This document shows positions 43,716-54,081 of a stretch of 64,000 nt of DNA, piece by piece (the stretch's first letter is position 1; each line of letters opens with the position of its first letter). This DNA comes from Maniola hyperantus. Lineage: Eukaryota; Arthropoda; Insecta; Lepidoptera; Nymphalidae. The position numbers and the translations under genes are program-made. The stretch covers positions 3,534,001 through 3,598,000 of the forward strand of contig NC_048538.1 in NCBI RefSeq assembly GCF_902806685.2, given 5' to 3'. Below the pieces are notes generated by a model. That model searched no databases, was not told where the DNA came from, and saw nothing but the letters and a program-made list of their open reading frames with translations.

Positions 43716-44269
43716 TTAATATAAGGTATTTATTATGTTTATCAATGGCATCACCCGAGATCGGAAAAGGTGTAGGTACTGCTAAGGAGGTTTACCTACG
43801 TAGGGAAAAGAAGGCTTTGATTCCCGGGGATAGGTGCATTTGGAAATACATATTATTTTTAAATTGTCTCATGTTACTTACTTACTAAGAAAACGATAAC
43901 CAAGATTCGCTGACATTGGTATGAACTTTGCCTATAATTTATTAAGATTGTACTCGAGGCTGAAAACCTGCCAACAATAATAAGGCGTGTAATCTAGCGG
44001 TTCAACCACAATGGAGCAACTTTAAGGATTTGCGCGGTGATTGATGAGACGAAGTTTAAGCTCAAGTTTTCTGTTACATCAGTTTATTGCCCTCGTGATG
44101 TCTTGGCGGTAATTAAATCCATTTTAATGTGATGCAAAAGGGGTCATAAAAGCTTTGTTAAAGTCATTCAATCAGCCAATCTTCCACTCAGCCAATAACG
44201 AATGCTTGTAATAATGCTGTGTTATAGTTCTAATCAGTTTAAGTAATTTAGTAAAATGGTTTATTTTTT

Positions 44270-44540
44270 ATTTTTTATTCATTATAGGCAAACGCTTGAC
44301 CGCAATCACACCTGATGGAAAGTGATGATGCGGCCTAAGATGGGACGCGTGGTGATAATAAAAAGAATACCTGGCTGATTTTGTTGTGGGCTCTTCTCAA
44401 ACCTGGGCGCGTTTGGAACCCTCGTAGCTTTAGTTTTAAGTACGTAATTATCACCACTATAAATCATCTTACAGATTAAAATTTTGACGATCAGTAAGCG
44501 TAAAATTTTACCTATTCTGAATAAATAATTTGAGTTTGAG
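44270..44540 (+). mobile_element. Probable non-LTR retroelement 3' end
   Basis: GGCAAACGCTTGACCGCAAT, CCTGATGGAAAGTGATGATG, GTTTGGAACCCTCGTAGCTT, ending ATTCTGAATAAATAATTTGA with a TTTGAG tandem tail. Part of it recurs in reverse at 55624-55665. No protein is left. Confidence 0.5.
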
Positions 44541-44570
44541 TTTGAGTTTGAAATGGATTTGTTGATTTTT

Positions 44571-44675
44571 CATCATCATGATCAACCCATCGCCGGCTCA
44601 CTGCAGAGCACGGCTCTCTTCTCAGAGTGAGAACGGTGTTTGACTTTGGCCATAGTCTACCATGCTGGTCAAGTG
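44571..44675 (-). mobile_element. SINE-M tail fragment
   Basis: CATCATCATGATCAACCCAT, CGCCGGCTCACTGCAGAGCA and ATAGTCTACCATGCTGGTCA. Confidence 0.7.
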
Positions 44676-44680
44676 CGGAT

Positions 44681-44850
44681 AGATGCAGTCTAAGATTGTA
44701 GCGGGCTAACCTGGAAGAGATATGTCAGTTTTTATTAAACCCACACCCCTTTTGGTTTCTACACGGCATCGTACCGGAACGCTAAATCGCTTGGCGGCAC
44801 GGCTTTGCCGGTAGGGTGGTAACTAGCCACGGGCGAAGCCTCCCACCAGT
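44681..44850 (-). mobile_element. SINE-2, body
   Basis: Minus strand: CTGGTGGGAGGCTTCGCCCG, CCGGCAAAGCCGTGCCGCCA, ACCAAAAGGGGTGTGGGTTT and AGGTTAGCCCGCTACAATCT. Its end meets SINE-M sequence at 44676. Confidence 0.75.
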
Positions 44851-44878
44851 AATTTAAATAATCTAAAAGTAATCTATA

Positions 44879-45116
44879 TCTAAATATATAAAAGTAAAAG
44901 ATGACTGACTGACTGACTGACTTACTGACTAACTGATCTAGCAACGCACAGCTCAAACTACTGGACGGATCGGGCTGCAATTTTGCATGCAGATAGCTAT
45001 TATGATGTAGATATCTATACTAAGAAAGGATTTTTGAAAATTCAACCACTGAAGGGGTAAAATAGGGATTTGAAATTTGTGTAGTCCACGCGGACGAAGT
45101 CGCGGGCATAAGCTAG
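44879..45116 (+). mobile_element. Helitron-like subfamily C, complete
   Basis: 5' TCTAAATATATAAAAGTAAA, a GACT run with insertions, CAACGCACAGCTCAAACTAC, and 3' AAGTCGCGGGCATAAGCTAG before host T. Confidence 0.85.
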
Positions 45117-45379
45117 TTTAAAATTAAATACCATCCACATTAGGTACTCCGAGGCGACAAACCTGCAAAGCGTAAGGTTAACTGCTTCATATTAATCTGG
45201 CGGTAAGACAAATGAGCTTGTGGCCCGTTTCAACGTTTACTAATTGTTGTTCTATGTATCTCGACGCAGAGATTTACACGTATAAAAGTCAGCAGTTCAT
45301 TATATGGTTCATTTTCTGATAGACGATTAAGTATTATCATCTGAATAGTTTTGAATCACTAAAATGGACATTAGACTTT

Positions 45380-46085
45380 TATAGATAGTTCAACTCAGTT
45401 GTGCGCGCGGCCCTATGTGTGTGTACACCTTGTACATATACAGTGACTTTGTGTGCGTGACAAGAGGTACAGTCGGGTACAAATACAAATATAGTTATTT
45501 ACGGGTTATACACGGGTTTTTAAAAAAAACAGTTATTTCGTAATTTAATGTTTATTTATTGAACATTATTCTGAATCGCTACTTGAAAAATCAAATGATG
45601 AATTTTCGGATTCGCTGCTCCCACCAAGGTTAAATAGGATTTCTGACTCCATGTCAAAATGTCTATAATATTCTTCTTCTTTCTTTTGTACAAGTCGACA
45701 ATGCACAATGATAATTCTTTGTCCTTTCGAAGAGAGATTGCTCTTTAAAGGTGGTCCATCTTTATTACCCCATCCTTTGTTTTGCACATGATTAGTTAAG
45801 ATGTAGCTCTCATCTGTATAATATACTGTACACCGATTTTCTTGACGGTATCTGAGTAATTTTTTTAGGTAGGAAAATTTTAGTTTTTGGATGTCATGCC
45901 GTGCCACATTTTCTCCGTGAAGACCTAGACATTTTCGTAAACGACTGTACCCGTAAGAAAAAGCGATAAAAACACGTCTTGCTCGGACGACGACTGCCGC
46001 GTCACTGCCACACGAATGAAAGTTGTATATTTACAAGGCCACGCACACATAGGGCCGCGCGCACAACTGAGTTGAACTATCTATA
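45380..46085 (-). mobile_element. Tc1/mariner-type transposon, internally deleted
   Basis: The left end TAGATAGTTCAACTCAGTTG continues GTGCGCGCGGCCCTATGTGTG and is mirrored at about 46043-46083. This gives inverted repeats of about 40 bp with almost no mismatch, ending in TA-rich sequence consistent with TA duplication. The element is about 700 bp and contains one minus-strand frame (45566-45907) resembling a DDE transposase with its middle missing. Confidence 0.85.
45566..45907 (-). pseudogene. Deleted DDE transposase
   Basis: YYTDES (residues 29-34 of the frame) is the first catalytic Asp block of the insect Tc1/mariner-like transposase group. GWGNKDGPPLKS then SKGQRIIIVH follow as in that group. 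Directly after VH comes CRLVQKKEEEYYRHFDM and an acidic, serine-rich tail. In family members I recall, these are separated by the second Asp and the Glu/Asp regions, so an in-frame deletion removed the rest of the catalytic core. The frame is open further upstream, to about 46025, without a clear ATG. The listed start is a GTG. Catalytically dead as judged from sequence. Confidence 0.75.
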
Positions 46086-46127
46086 ATAACAAGTACGGTG
46101 ATTTAAGTGTGCCATAGTCCATAGACA

Positions 46128-46326
46128 TCTGAATATATAAAAGGAAAAGGTGATTGACTGATCTATCACAGCTCAAACTACTGGACGCATCGGGCTGGAC
46201 ATGCCGATAGCTTACGACGTAGACATCCGCTAAGAAAGAATATTTGAAAATTCTACCTCTAAGGGGGTAGAATAGGGGTTCTAAATTAGCGTAGTCCACG
46301 CGGACGAAGTCGCGGGCATAAGCTAG
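46128..46326 (+). mobile_element. Helitron-like subfamily C, short variant
   Basis: 5' TCTGAATATATAAAAGGAAA, GACTGATCTATCACAGCTCA (one GACT unit), and 3' AAGTCGCGGGCATAAGCTAG. 42 bp separate it from the right end of the Tc1-type element. Confidence 0.8.
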
Positions 46327-46346
46327 TTGACTTATATATTACTTCG

Positions 46347-46558
46347 TAGTTCGTATGGACAGGCTTAATGAACAAACAAAATGGCACCGACTCATTGGTG
46401 CTATAGCACCAATGCAACCTCAGTGACGTCTGGATTTCAAACGGGTCGTTCATTAGTATCTAAGAGGTGGTACAGATTTATTTGGTTTCGGAACCGTGAA
46501 TAATTTTGTTCGCTTGACCATATCTTGTCATTTATATCGATGGCCATAGAAAATAACG
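46347..46558 (-). repeat. Dispersed repeat D
   Basis: Minus strand: GACAAGATATGGTCAAGCGA, AATAATTTTGTTCGCTTGAC region, GATTTCAAACGGGTCGTTCA on the plus strand, GCACCGACTCATTGGTGC. Two further copies are at 50079-50275 and 59140-59335. Confidence 0.75.
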
Positions 46559-46720
46559 TGCCAGTTATTTTTGGTCCTGATCCGAAGCGCCCCCGCCGAG
46601 CGTACCGAGAATTAAAATTGACACTTTTTCGAAGACAAATATGCGTGTTGACTCTACGTAGAGACTTCCATAAATCACAGTCATGCACCACGTAGGGCGA
46701 TTGTCTAAAACCTGCATCAA

Positions 46721-46850
46721 TCATTATTACAATCTCAATTGTTCTGATTGGCTGAATTTGTGCGATTCTTGTTACAACAATGCATTGTGGCCAATAGTGA
46801 GCGAGCATTAACCAATCAGAGATGATTGCGATTGTGACATTGTAGCTGTC
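46721..46850. mobile_element. MITE F, uninterrupted copy
   Basis: ATTACAATCTCAATTGTTCT, GATTGGCTGAATTTGTGCG, GGCCAATAGTGAGCGAGC, ACCAATCAGAGATGATTGCG and ATTGTGACATTGTAGC. The ends are imperfect inverted repeats around GATTGG/CCAATC. It shows the empty insertion site for the RTE piece at 4665-4908. Confidence 0.65.
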
Positions 46851-46904
46851 AAACAACCGCGGTAGGGCCACATATCCTGCAGCGACTCGTCCTAAATTCC
46901 TCAG

Positions 46905-47290
46905 TACTTAAATAAATAAATAAACTAAAATAAATAAACTTTTATTTCAGGCATAAGTACACCCATAATAATTGTGTGTTAATACAGAAAAAATTACTTA
47001 ACCTATGTTAGTACCTACTTATTACTAGCTTGAACTTAACAATTAATTCTACTAAGATTAAAACTAATCCGATCTACAATGCCCGAGGGAGTCTCTTTGC
47101 GCCTATGTCCAGCACCTCCAGAGAGGACTGTCCAGTTTCATTGGACAATGCGCACTTAAGACATTCTTTGATTATTGCGTGTTGCCGCTTGCCAGTGATA
47201 ACATATTATATGGACCCAAGGCTATGGGCCTCATAAGAAAACTTAGAATCACACAGTGGGCGATAGAGACATGGAGATTCTTTACATAGT
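46905..47290. pseudogene. Retroelement 3' end (minus) followed by RTE fragment (plus)
   Basis: 46905-47090 reads as a reversed retroelement tail: AATAAACTTTTATTTCAGGC, CCTACTTATTACTAGCTTGA. 47100-47290 (+) matches the RTE region preceding MERAM: AGACATTCTTTGATTATTGC, GCCAGTGATAACATATTATA, GGGCCTCATAAGAAAACTTA, GTGGGCGATAGAGACATGG. Confidence 0.55.
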
Positions 47291-47326
47291 CAAATCAACT
47301 TCTGGTAATAATAATTATTGTGTTTA

Positions 47327-47540
47327 CTAGGTGATGCCCGCGACTTCGTCCGCGTGGAATTAGATTTTTTAAAAATCCCGTGAGAACTCTTTGATTTTCT
47401 GGGATAAAAATTTATCTATATATATATACCTACCCATGCAAAAAATCACGTCAATCCGTTGCACCGTTGCGACGTGATTGAAGGACAAACCAACAAACCA
47501 ACAAAAAAACACAGTTTCGCATTTATAATAAGGGTACTGA
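47327..47540 (-). mobile_element. Helitron-like subfamily B, complete with clean ends
   Basis: Minus strand: 5' TCAGTACCCTTATTATAAAT at 47540 after host A, GACGTGATTTTTTGCATGGG, and 3' GTCGCGGGCATCACCTAG at 47327 before host T. 214 bp. Best-defined copy of subfamily B in the window. Confidence 0.88.
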
Positions 47541-47850
47541 TTTTTGAATAAAACAAAATACCCGTGCGATCCTGAAGCGAGTCCAGCCATGCCTGGAAAA
47601 TTACGGTCTTTCATTGAGATTTCTGAATAAAAACGCACCCTATAAATACATCCACCAATATTATTCTTTATCAAGCAATTTGTTTATTATGTTCTCACAG
47701 CTTCATGACCGGAAAGTAAACCCGGTATAGCCTCATTATTCATGCCACTCCCGCCTTCAGTGCGGACGTCTTTATACTGTGGGAGCTTTAATGCATCGAC
47801 GTTGCTTCGGGAAAAATGTTAAATGAAGTTATACTTATTTATTGCTATAT

Positions 47851-48168
47851 AGCTGTGATAGCCTAGTGGTTAGGACGTCCGCCTTCCAATCGGAGGTCGG
47901 GGGTTCGATCCCGGGCACGCAACTCTAACTTTTCGGAGTTACGTGCGTTTTTAAGTAATTAAAATGTCACTTGCTTTAACGGTGAAGGAAAACATCGTGA
48001 GGAAACCTGCATGCCTGAGAGTTCTCCATAATGTTCTCAAAGGTGTGTGAAGTCTGCCAATCCGCACTTGGCCAGCGTGGTAGACTATGGCCAAAACAGT
48101 TCTCGCTCTGAGAGGAGACCCGTGCTCTGTAGTGAGCCGGCGATGGGTTAATCATGATGTTGATGATT
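47851..48168 (+). mobile_element. SINE-M, full length
   Basis: Head AGCTGTGATAGCCTAGTGGT, CGGGGGTTCGATCCCGGGCA, AACTTTTCGGAGTTACGTGC, CTTTAACGGTGAAGGAAAAC, GAGAGTTCTCCATAATG, GAGCCGGCGATGGGTTAATC and a degenerate GATG tail. Best plus-strand reference copy. Confidence 0.88.
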
Positions 48169-48169
48169 A

Positions 48170-48394
48170 CTAGATGATGCCTGCGACTTCGTCTGCGTGG
48201 ATTTAGGTTTTTTTTAAATCCCATGGTAACTCTTTAATTTTACGGGATCAAGTAGCCTATGTTCTTCCCCGGGATGTAAGCTAACTCTGTACCAAACATC
48301 GAAATCGGTTGAACTGTTGGGCCGTGAAAAGCTAGCCGATAGACAAACAGACAGACAGACAGACACACTTTCACATTTATAATAATAGTATGGA
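48170..48394 (-). mobile_element. Helitron-like subfamily B, GTCT variant, complete
   Basis: Minus strand: 5' TCCATACTATTATTATAAAT at 48394, a GTCT run, CGGCTAGCTTTTCACGGCCC, and 3' GTCGCAGGCATCATCTAG at 48170, directly after a SINE tail. Confidence 0.85.
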
Positions 48395-48533
48395 TTTTTG
48401 CGACATCTTTAGATATAACTAGCAACCCGCCCCCCTTTCGCACGGGAGAGGATTCCGTGCTATAGGCACGTTATTTACATAATTATAATTATAACAGCTA
48501 TGTCGATGGATGTCGATGTCGATGATCTTTGTC

Positions 48534-48656
48534 AGCCCTAGCACAGGCTACGGTCTATTTGGGCTGCAAATTCCAAACACCAGTCTCAGTTTTTATCTAG
48601 TGCTTTGGTCTAAAAGTGTGGTGTAAAATGTTCACTTTTCATTAAGTCGATAAAAT
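48534..48656 (+). repeat. Dispersed repeat R, copy 1
   Basis: AGCCCTAGCACAGGCTACGG, GGGCTGCAAATTCCAAACAC, GTGCTTTGGTCTAAAAGTGT and TGTTCACTTTTCATTAAGTC. Copy 2 at 53701-53825 is about 90 percent alike by eye. Confidence 0.75.
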
Positions 48657-48673
48657 AAAAAATAAAAAATAAA

Positions 48674-49059
48674 AATTGGGTATTTTCCTACTTTTGAATT
48701 TGATACATATTATTACTTTATTATAAACTAGCATAAAAATAATGACGGACGCTGAAAAACAAAATTAAAATCCAACAAAGAACTACAAAGTTACAGGCAT
48801 TTTAATTTTGGAATGGAAGGGTCTTCTATCACTTTCTCGCAAAACGAAAATTTGTATGAAACCGCACGAAGCTAGCTAGCAATAGTAAGGTGTGACGTCA
48901 AAATGCTATACCGCTATCTCTCTCTAATTAGAAATATTTAACTTATGCTTATAACTTTTTTGTTATTCGATCGATTTAATTAGATTTTTCAGATTACGTC
49001 ATTATTTTTATTCTTGTTTATAATAAAGTAATAAAAAAATTGCAGTCAAATACCCAATT
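48674..49059. mobile_element. Foldback element Q
   Basis: AATTGGGTATTT (48674-48685) mirrors AAATACCCAATT (49048-49059). Further in, TATTACTTTATTATAAAC mirrors GTTTATAATAAAGTAATA, and AAAAATAATGACG mirrors CGTCATTATTTTT. Arms are about 70 bp with gaps, total 386 bp. Confidence 0.7.
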
Positions 49060-49461
49060 ACGCAGCGCATGCCACGGAAGCTCTCAGATGGCACGATTTT
49101 TTCGAAGCACGGAAACTTTGCCGTTTTGATTCATTTGGTGTGCTCAATATGCGATAGCGATAGTAAGTAGGTAGGTAGTTTAAGACACCAAATTAAGAGC
49201 ACGCATATTTTTTGCATCATATAAAAGGCATAATGCGGAAAATTGACCATTTCTAGCCCGCACCGATCTCTGAAATGATGAGAAAGCTCCACAGTACAGT
49301 TAGTAGGTACCTATATCAAGCTCTGAGGCTGAGCTGACATAATGAGAGCGGCTATTTGTCGCTTCACCGCATCTTGGACGAGGATTTAGTTGGACACTTG
49401 CGGAAAAACTTTGTTACATTTTTTCGTAAGAAAAATAAGTAGGTAGATACCTACCTATGAA

Positions 49462-49740
49462 ACTGCGATAGCCTAGTGGTTAGGACGTCCGCCTCCTAAT
49501 TGGAGGTCGAGGGAGGCACATCTAACTTTTCGGGGCTATGTGCGTTTTAAGTAATTAAATATCACTTGCTTTAACGGTGAAGGAAAACATCGTGAGGAAA
49601 CCTGCAATCCTGAGAGTTCTCAATAATGTTCTCAAAGGTGTGTGAAGTCTACCAATCCGCACATGGCTAGCGTGGTAGACTATGGCCAAACCCGTCGTAC
49701 TCTGAGAGGAGACCCGTGCTCTGTAGTGAGCCGGCGATCA
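49462..49740 (+). mobile_element. SINE-M, near full length
   Basis: AACTGCGATAGCCTAGTGGT, GTCCGCCTCCTAATTGGAGG, a deletion at the B box (GTCGAGGGAGGCAC), CTTTAACGGTGAAGGAAAAC, GAGGAGACCCGTGCTCTGTA and GAGCCGGCGATCATGG. Confidence 0.8.
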
Positions 49741-49917
49741 TGGTGAGGTATACCTAAAGTACAGGCCACATGGCGAGCTAAGCTCACATTGAACTACAAA
49801 GTCAAACTTAGCTAACTGAACTATGTGAGCCAGCTAACCTGATGATGGCACCTAAGCTGGCATTAGCTAGACATTTCTGTATTTTTTTTTGTCTGGCGGA
49901 CAAAAAGTTCGCACACA

Positions 49918-50069
49918 GTGTGACAAGGCTATCTTGGCACGTGGCGAAAATCGGAACTAACGTTGCCGTCAAGTGTCCCCTTTGTTCTTGTTTGAATATT
50001 CTAAGCCTTTGTTCACCAACAGCGCCCCCCTGTCAATGTAATTCAAGTGCCAAGAGAGCCTTGTCGCAC
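49918..50069. mobile_element. MITE E, 23-bp inverted ends
   Basis: GTGTGACAAGGCTATCTTGG at the left mirrors CCAAGAGAGCCTTGTCGCAC at the right, two mismatches in 23. The interior (GAACTAACGTTGCCGTCAAG, GAATATTCTAAGCCTTTG, AACAGCGCCCCCCTGTCAAT) recurs reversed at 60757-60898. Confidence 0.75.
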
Positions 50070-50078
50070 TGTAATCAT

Positions 50079-50275
50079 CGATATAAATGACAAGATATGG
50101 TCAAGCGAACAAAATTTTTCACGGTTTAGAAACCAAATTAATCAGTGCCTTAGATACTAATGAACGACCCGTTTGAAATCCAGACGTCACTGAGGTTGCA
50201 TTGGTGCATAAGCATCAATGAGTCGGTGCCATTTTGTTTGTCCAATAACCCTGTCCACCATACGAAGTGACATAT
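50079..50275 (+). repeat. Dispersed repeat D
   Basis: ATAAATGACAAGATATGGTC, GAACAAAATTTTTCACGGTT, ACGACCCGTTTGAAATCCAG, CACTGAGGTTGCATTGGTGC and GAGTCGGTGCCATTTTGTTT. Confidence 0.75.
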
Positions 50276-50717
50276 AAGCATTATATGTTGGTAAGTCAAT
50301 AACTGTAACTCACTTTATAAATGGAGCCGTACAGGACAAAACGTCCCTCCGTCTGACAGTGAGGTTTCGTGTATTTCCATTTTGTTCTGCCCGGTCCTAG
50401 TCTATCGGAGCTCTCAAATCAGTTTACATTTTTAGAATCGAACAGAAAGCACTGAAATATTGGCTGAAATGCTGACATGAAAGATTACATGGAGCGAGTG
50501 CACTCCGTCCGAAGCTTTGCCCACAAAGGCAAAGCGGGCAAAGTTAACCCAATTCCAATTACTTCCCGATGGGATTGTTCAATGCCCTACTGAAAGGCTG
50601 CCTTCGGGTATTTCCGGAACAAAGTCATATAAGTGGCAAGGGATGGCGTTTAGTCCGAACATACGATTCTTCTGTTTTTCTTCCTGGATAAAGATACTAG
50701 AGCTAACGTTTTTTACC

Positions 50718-51122
50718 ATCATCATTATTAACCGATAGACACCTACTGCTAGACATAGGTCACTTATACAACCCGTCGGAAATATCTGAGAACCTTGTTT
50801 ATAATGACGTTATGCAACGTGCTTGCGTTGGCAAAGGTCCTGGCACTGGTGCTGGCAGCGGTACTGGTAGAACGTAGTGTTTATGTAGGTACGGTGTGGG
50901 TACTGGATAGGCGAAAATAGGCGAGCTGCGGAAAGCGCGAGGGGAAGCGCATTCCAGCGAGGTGCGCAGATATTTCCGACAGGTTGTACTTCCACACGCC
51001 ACGGCCTTGCGCCGCCTGAATTCAGCTGCTCGTTGCAACTCGTTTGATGTCGACTGTCCACCTAGTGGGGTGTTTGCCAACGCTGCGCTTTCCGGTGCAA
51101 GGTCGTCATTCTAGCACCTTCG
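50718..51122 (-). pseudogene. RTE-type C-terminal pieces, interrupted
   Basis: 50718-50766 is the terminal tail (CATCATCATTATTAACCGAT, GACATAGGTCACTTATA). 50985-51122 encodes on the minus strand WTVDIKRVATSS-type and RRKAVAC-type residues with stops and shifts. Between them lies unrelated sequence with a GCACTGGTGCTGGCAGCGGT run. Confidence 0.6.
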
Positions 51123-51394
51123 AACCTTTATATGGTATATGATAATAAATATTTTGTAGGTCTATGCAAATTAACAGGCGATCAAATTAAATTTGTGAAG
51201 GGCTACTCATCAAAGTAACCCATCATTAGTTGTGGTGCCACACATAAAGCTCCTGAAGTGAACGTAGGTAATCAAAGTTTAATTATGTCCTTTTGTATAC
51301 GTCTAGAGGACGCTAGACGTGGTCTAATTGGATTTTATTGATACCTAGCTGAATGACGTGCCCCGGTTTCACACCAGTGGCCATAGCAAACTTA

Positions 51395-51572
51395 GGCTGC
51401 GATTATACCTGTAAGTTTTGCTCATGTAAATACCTATTTACGTAAGCTACCTAGCTTACGTAGTTAATTTACAACAAATTTACTAATGAAAATGTACTTA
51501 TAAGAGTGTTTACATTAGTTTAATCACGTGAGCTACTTACGTGAGTAATAACTTACAGGTGTAATCGCGGCC
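51395..51572. mobile_element. MITE M with TTA target duplication
   Basis: GGCTGCGATTATACCTGTAA mirrors TTACAGGTGTAATCGCGGCC (two mismatches). TTA flanks at 51392-51394 and 51573-51575. Inside, TACGTAAGCTACCTAGCTTA forms a hairpin. A TTA duplication with short inverted ends is typical of PIF/Harbinger-type MITEs. Confidence 0.8.
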
Positions 51573-52116
51573 TTACTCAGTTAGATCGTAGTTATGTAGG
51601 CAAGTTTTAAGCAATTCGTTCAAATCCTTTCAATAGTTTCAGAGTAATCATGAGCCTCATGCATTACTCTGAAACAGGCAACTAAACAGGCAAATAAACA
51701 GGCAAAAAATGAAATACTCTTTTGGGCTTTAGTAGGTAGGTATATCGATAATAAAATTTCCTCTGAATAGTATTAGGAGGAAACATAATTAGCGAAGAAT
51801 ATAGCCCTAGAAATAGCCCTTCTACCTACTTATTTAGTTCAATGTTATTATTGAAAAATTTCCTGAATTATTCGGAAGACTTCTGTAGGATCCTACAACT
51901 GTAGCCAATATGAATTGATATCCACACTAATCGAACCCATACTTGCGCTATGTAACCTACAAGTTTTTGCCATCCTAGCTGCCAAACCCATTAGACGCAT
52001 AATGGCCGTGGCATAACCATTTCTCAATGTCGATTTCGGCTGCACGGAGGAATGGCATCGATTGATCATATTATTCAGTATGAATTTGAGATTTAAATAT
52101 TTTGGATTTACTTTTT
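51573..52116. other. No gene seen; 13-bp palindrome at 51639-51684
   Basis: GTTTCAGAGTAAT is mirrored by ATTACTCTGAAAC with a short loop. The rest is AT-rich; the minus-strand frame 51893-52441 runs through family A' sequence and is not a gene. Confidence 0.45.
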
Positions 52117-52312
52117 TAAGGTTCCGTTCCCAAAGTGCCAAGGGAACCTTATTACTAAGCCTCCGCTGTCCGTCCGTCCATCTGTCTGTCAGCGGGCTGG
52201 ATCTCGTAAACCGTAACAGGTAGACCGTTGATATTTTCACAGAATGTGCGTTTTTATTGCCGCTATAACAACAAAATAGGTAATAACAATTAAAAAAAAA
52301 TCGCCATGAAAT
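52117..52312 (-). repeat. Family A' repeat, partial
   Basis: AAGGTTCCGTTCCCAAAGTG, GAACCTTATTACTAAGCCTC, GTCCGTCCGTCCATCTGTCT, GGCTGGATCTCGTAAACCGT and CGCCATGAAATTAA. Confidence 0.7.
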
Positions 52313-53552
52313 TAAACAACTCAAAAGGGTTATGTCTAGCTTTAAATCCTTGAGCTTGAACGTAGGCAAGGCTTTGCCGGGACGGACAAAGTTTTTTCGT
52401 AATAATTTTATAATGATTTCATTTTCAATGCAGTATTTCATAGAAATAATCTATGGAATAAAAAAGGACGAAGACATTTACCTCGGCAGCTTTATTAATT
52501 TTGCCTCGACTTGAGGCAAAATTAAGGCTTTACATCATTATGCACCTATACCGTTAGTTGTCTGTTCTTTAACATCCATCTCCACTAAACGTTAGAATTG
52601 GACACACATTTCTTAGAGACAAAAAGTACATTAGGTAACTGTAAATTGTATAAATTATACTGTTTGTTTTATTTTCTCTATATTTCATGTAAATGCATTA
52701 ATTTTCTAGCAAAGTAAACAAAAAATACTATAATAATTAATGTTAAAACTATACGATATGAGTTCCCAGGTGTGCGAAACCATAAAAATGAAAAAGAGCC
52801 AGCTTTTTGTGTAAGCACAGTGAAAGTACACAGAATTCGAAATAGATATGGAAATGGTAAGCTGTGATAGCCTAGTGGTTAGGGAGTTATGTTGCTTTAA
52901 CAGCGAAGTATGTGGAATCCAGTGGTAGAATTATGCAAACCAAGACAGCATCGTACGACATCGAAAGTTAATAGTAACGTTGTGAGTGTATTTTACAGGA
53001 CAGCTCGTGAAATTCCAGCGAAAAAAACAAGAAAGAGGGTAGTTCGCTACTGCCCATGACAGCTTGAACTTCATCTCTCGTAGCACCGCAGTCCCGTCGT
53101 GACCACAACATAGAGTAAAGAAATGACCACAACCCGTGCAATTGCGTTGAAATATCGACAAATAAAAACTTCAAATTAATCGTGGTATGTACCCGTTATC
53201 TACATTAAAATATGCAACTTGCAATGTACTTCAAGAAATGCTTATTCATTGATATATTTTTTTGTTTGGTGTTTTTATCTCAAGTGATATTTTCCCTTTT
53301 GAAGTTCAAAACAACATGTTGTTGACATCATAAAACGTCCGGATAAATTGAATTCTCTCGACAACAAACTCAATAGAGAGCGAGTAGTTTTCATTGAACC
53401 GTATAGTTGTTTGGTAGTTGTACATTCGCTACTTCTATACTATGTCCCGGAAACATGGCTGCTTCCTTGTTTTGAATCCCTGGAGGTATTGTTGATATAC
53501 CTAGGTACCTGCCTATTTCATATATCGAATTTTATTTCATTTTATTTACCTA
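52313..53552. other. No supported gene; tiny SINE-M scrap at 52860-52910
   Basis: AGCTGTGATAGCCTAGTGGT then TTGCTTTAACAGCGAAGTA is a SINE-M remnant with most of the element deleted. The minus-strand frames at 52931-53174 overlap each other and have no recognisable domain. Confidence 0.4.
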
Positions 53553-53695
53553 AAGAATAGCCTAGTGGCCTCCTAATCAGGGATCAGTGATACGATCCCG
53601 GGCACGTATTTCAGCTTTTCGGAGTTACCTATGTGTATGAAAACTTTGTGAGGAAACCTGCATGACTGAGAGTTCTTTATAATATTCTCAAAGAC
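53553..53695 (+). mobile_element. SINE-M, partial
   Basis: GAATAGCCTAGTGGCCTCCT, GATACGATCCCGGGCACGTA, TTTTCGGAGTTACC, TGAGGAAACCTGCATGACTG and AGTTCTTTATAATATTCTCA. Confidence 0.7.
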
Positions 53696-53700
53696 AGACA

Positions 53701-53825
53701 AGACCCTAGCACAGACTACGGTCTATGTGGGCTGCAAATTGCAAACACCAGTCTAAGTTTTTATGTAGTGCTTTGGTCTAAAAGTTTGGTGTAAAATGTT
53801 CACTTTTCATGAAGTCTATAAAAAA
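53701..53825 (+). repeat. Dispersed repeat R, copy 2
   Basis: AGACCCTAGCACAGACTACG, GTCTATGTGGGCTGCAAATT, AGTGCTTTGGTCTAAAAGTT and CACTTTTCATGAAGTC. Directly follows a SINE-M fragment. Confidence 0.75.
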
Positions 53826-54081
53826 AATTAGCACTGATCTGTGCAAAAAATAGGCCGTTTTCCATCACGTCCTTGTAAGAAGTGCAATTAAGTAAGAAAT
53901 AGGTTAACATCGTGGACACTGAGCTGACATCAATAACCGCAACCTTGTCTTGACTCTTGTCCCACCGGATGCCGGAGAAAGATTCAGATTGACACTCTTG
54001 TGGACACACCCTCTTTTTGTATGTAGATACCTGTAAACTCTCAAACTACAGAACCGATTTTAATGTCTCTTTCACTGTTAT

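Noticed and set aside
46437..46871. 144-residue minus-strand open frame
   Set aside because: It runs through dispersed repeat D and MITE F, whose other copies do not keep the frame.
51893..52441. 182-residue minus-strand open frame, among the longest in the window
   Set aside because: It crosses a family A' repeat that is non-coding elsewhere in the window; no known domain, and composition like its surroundings.
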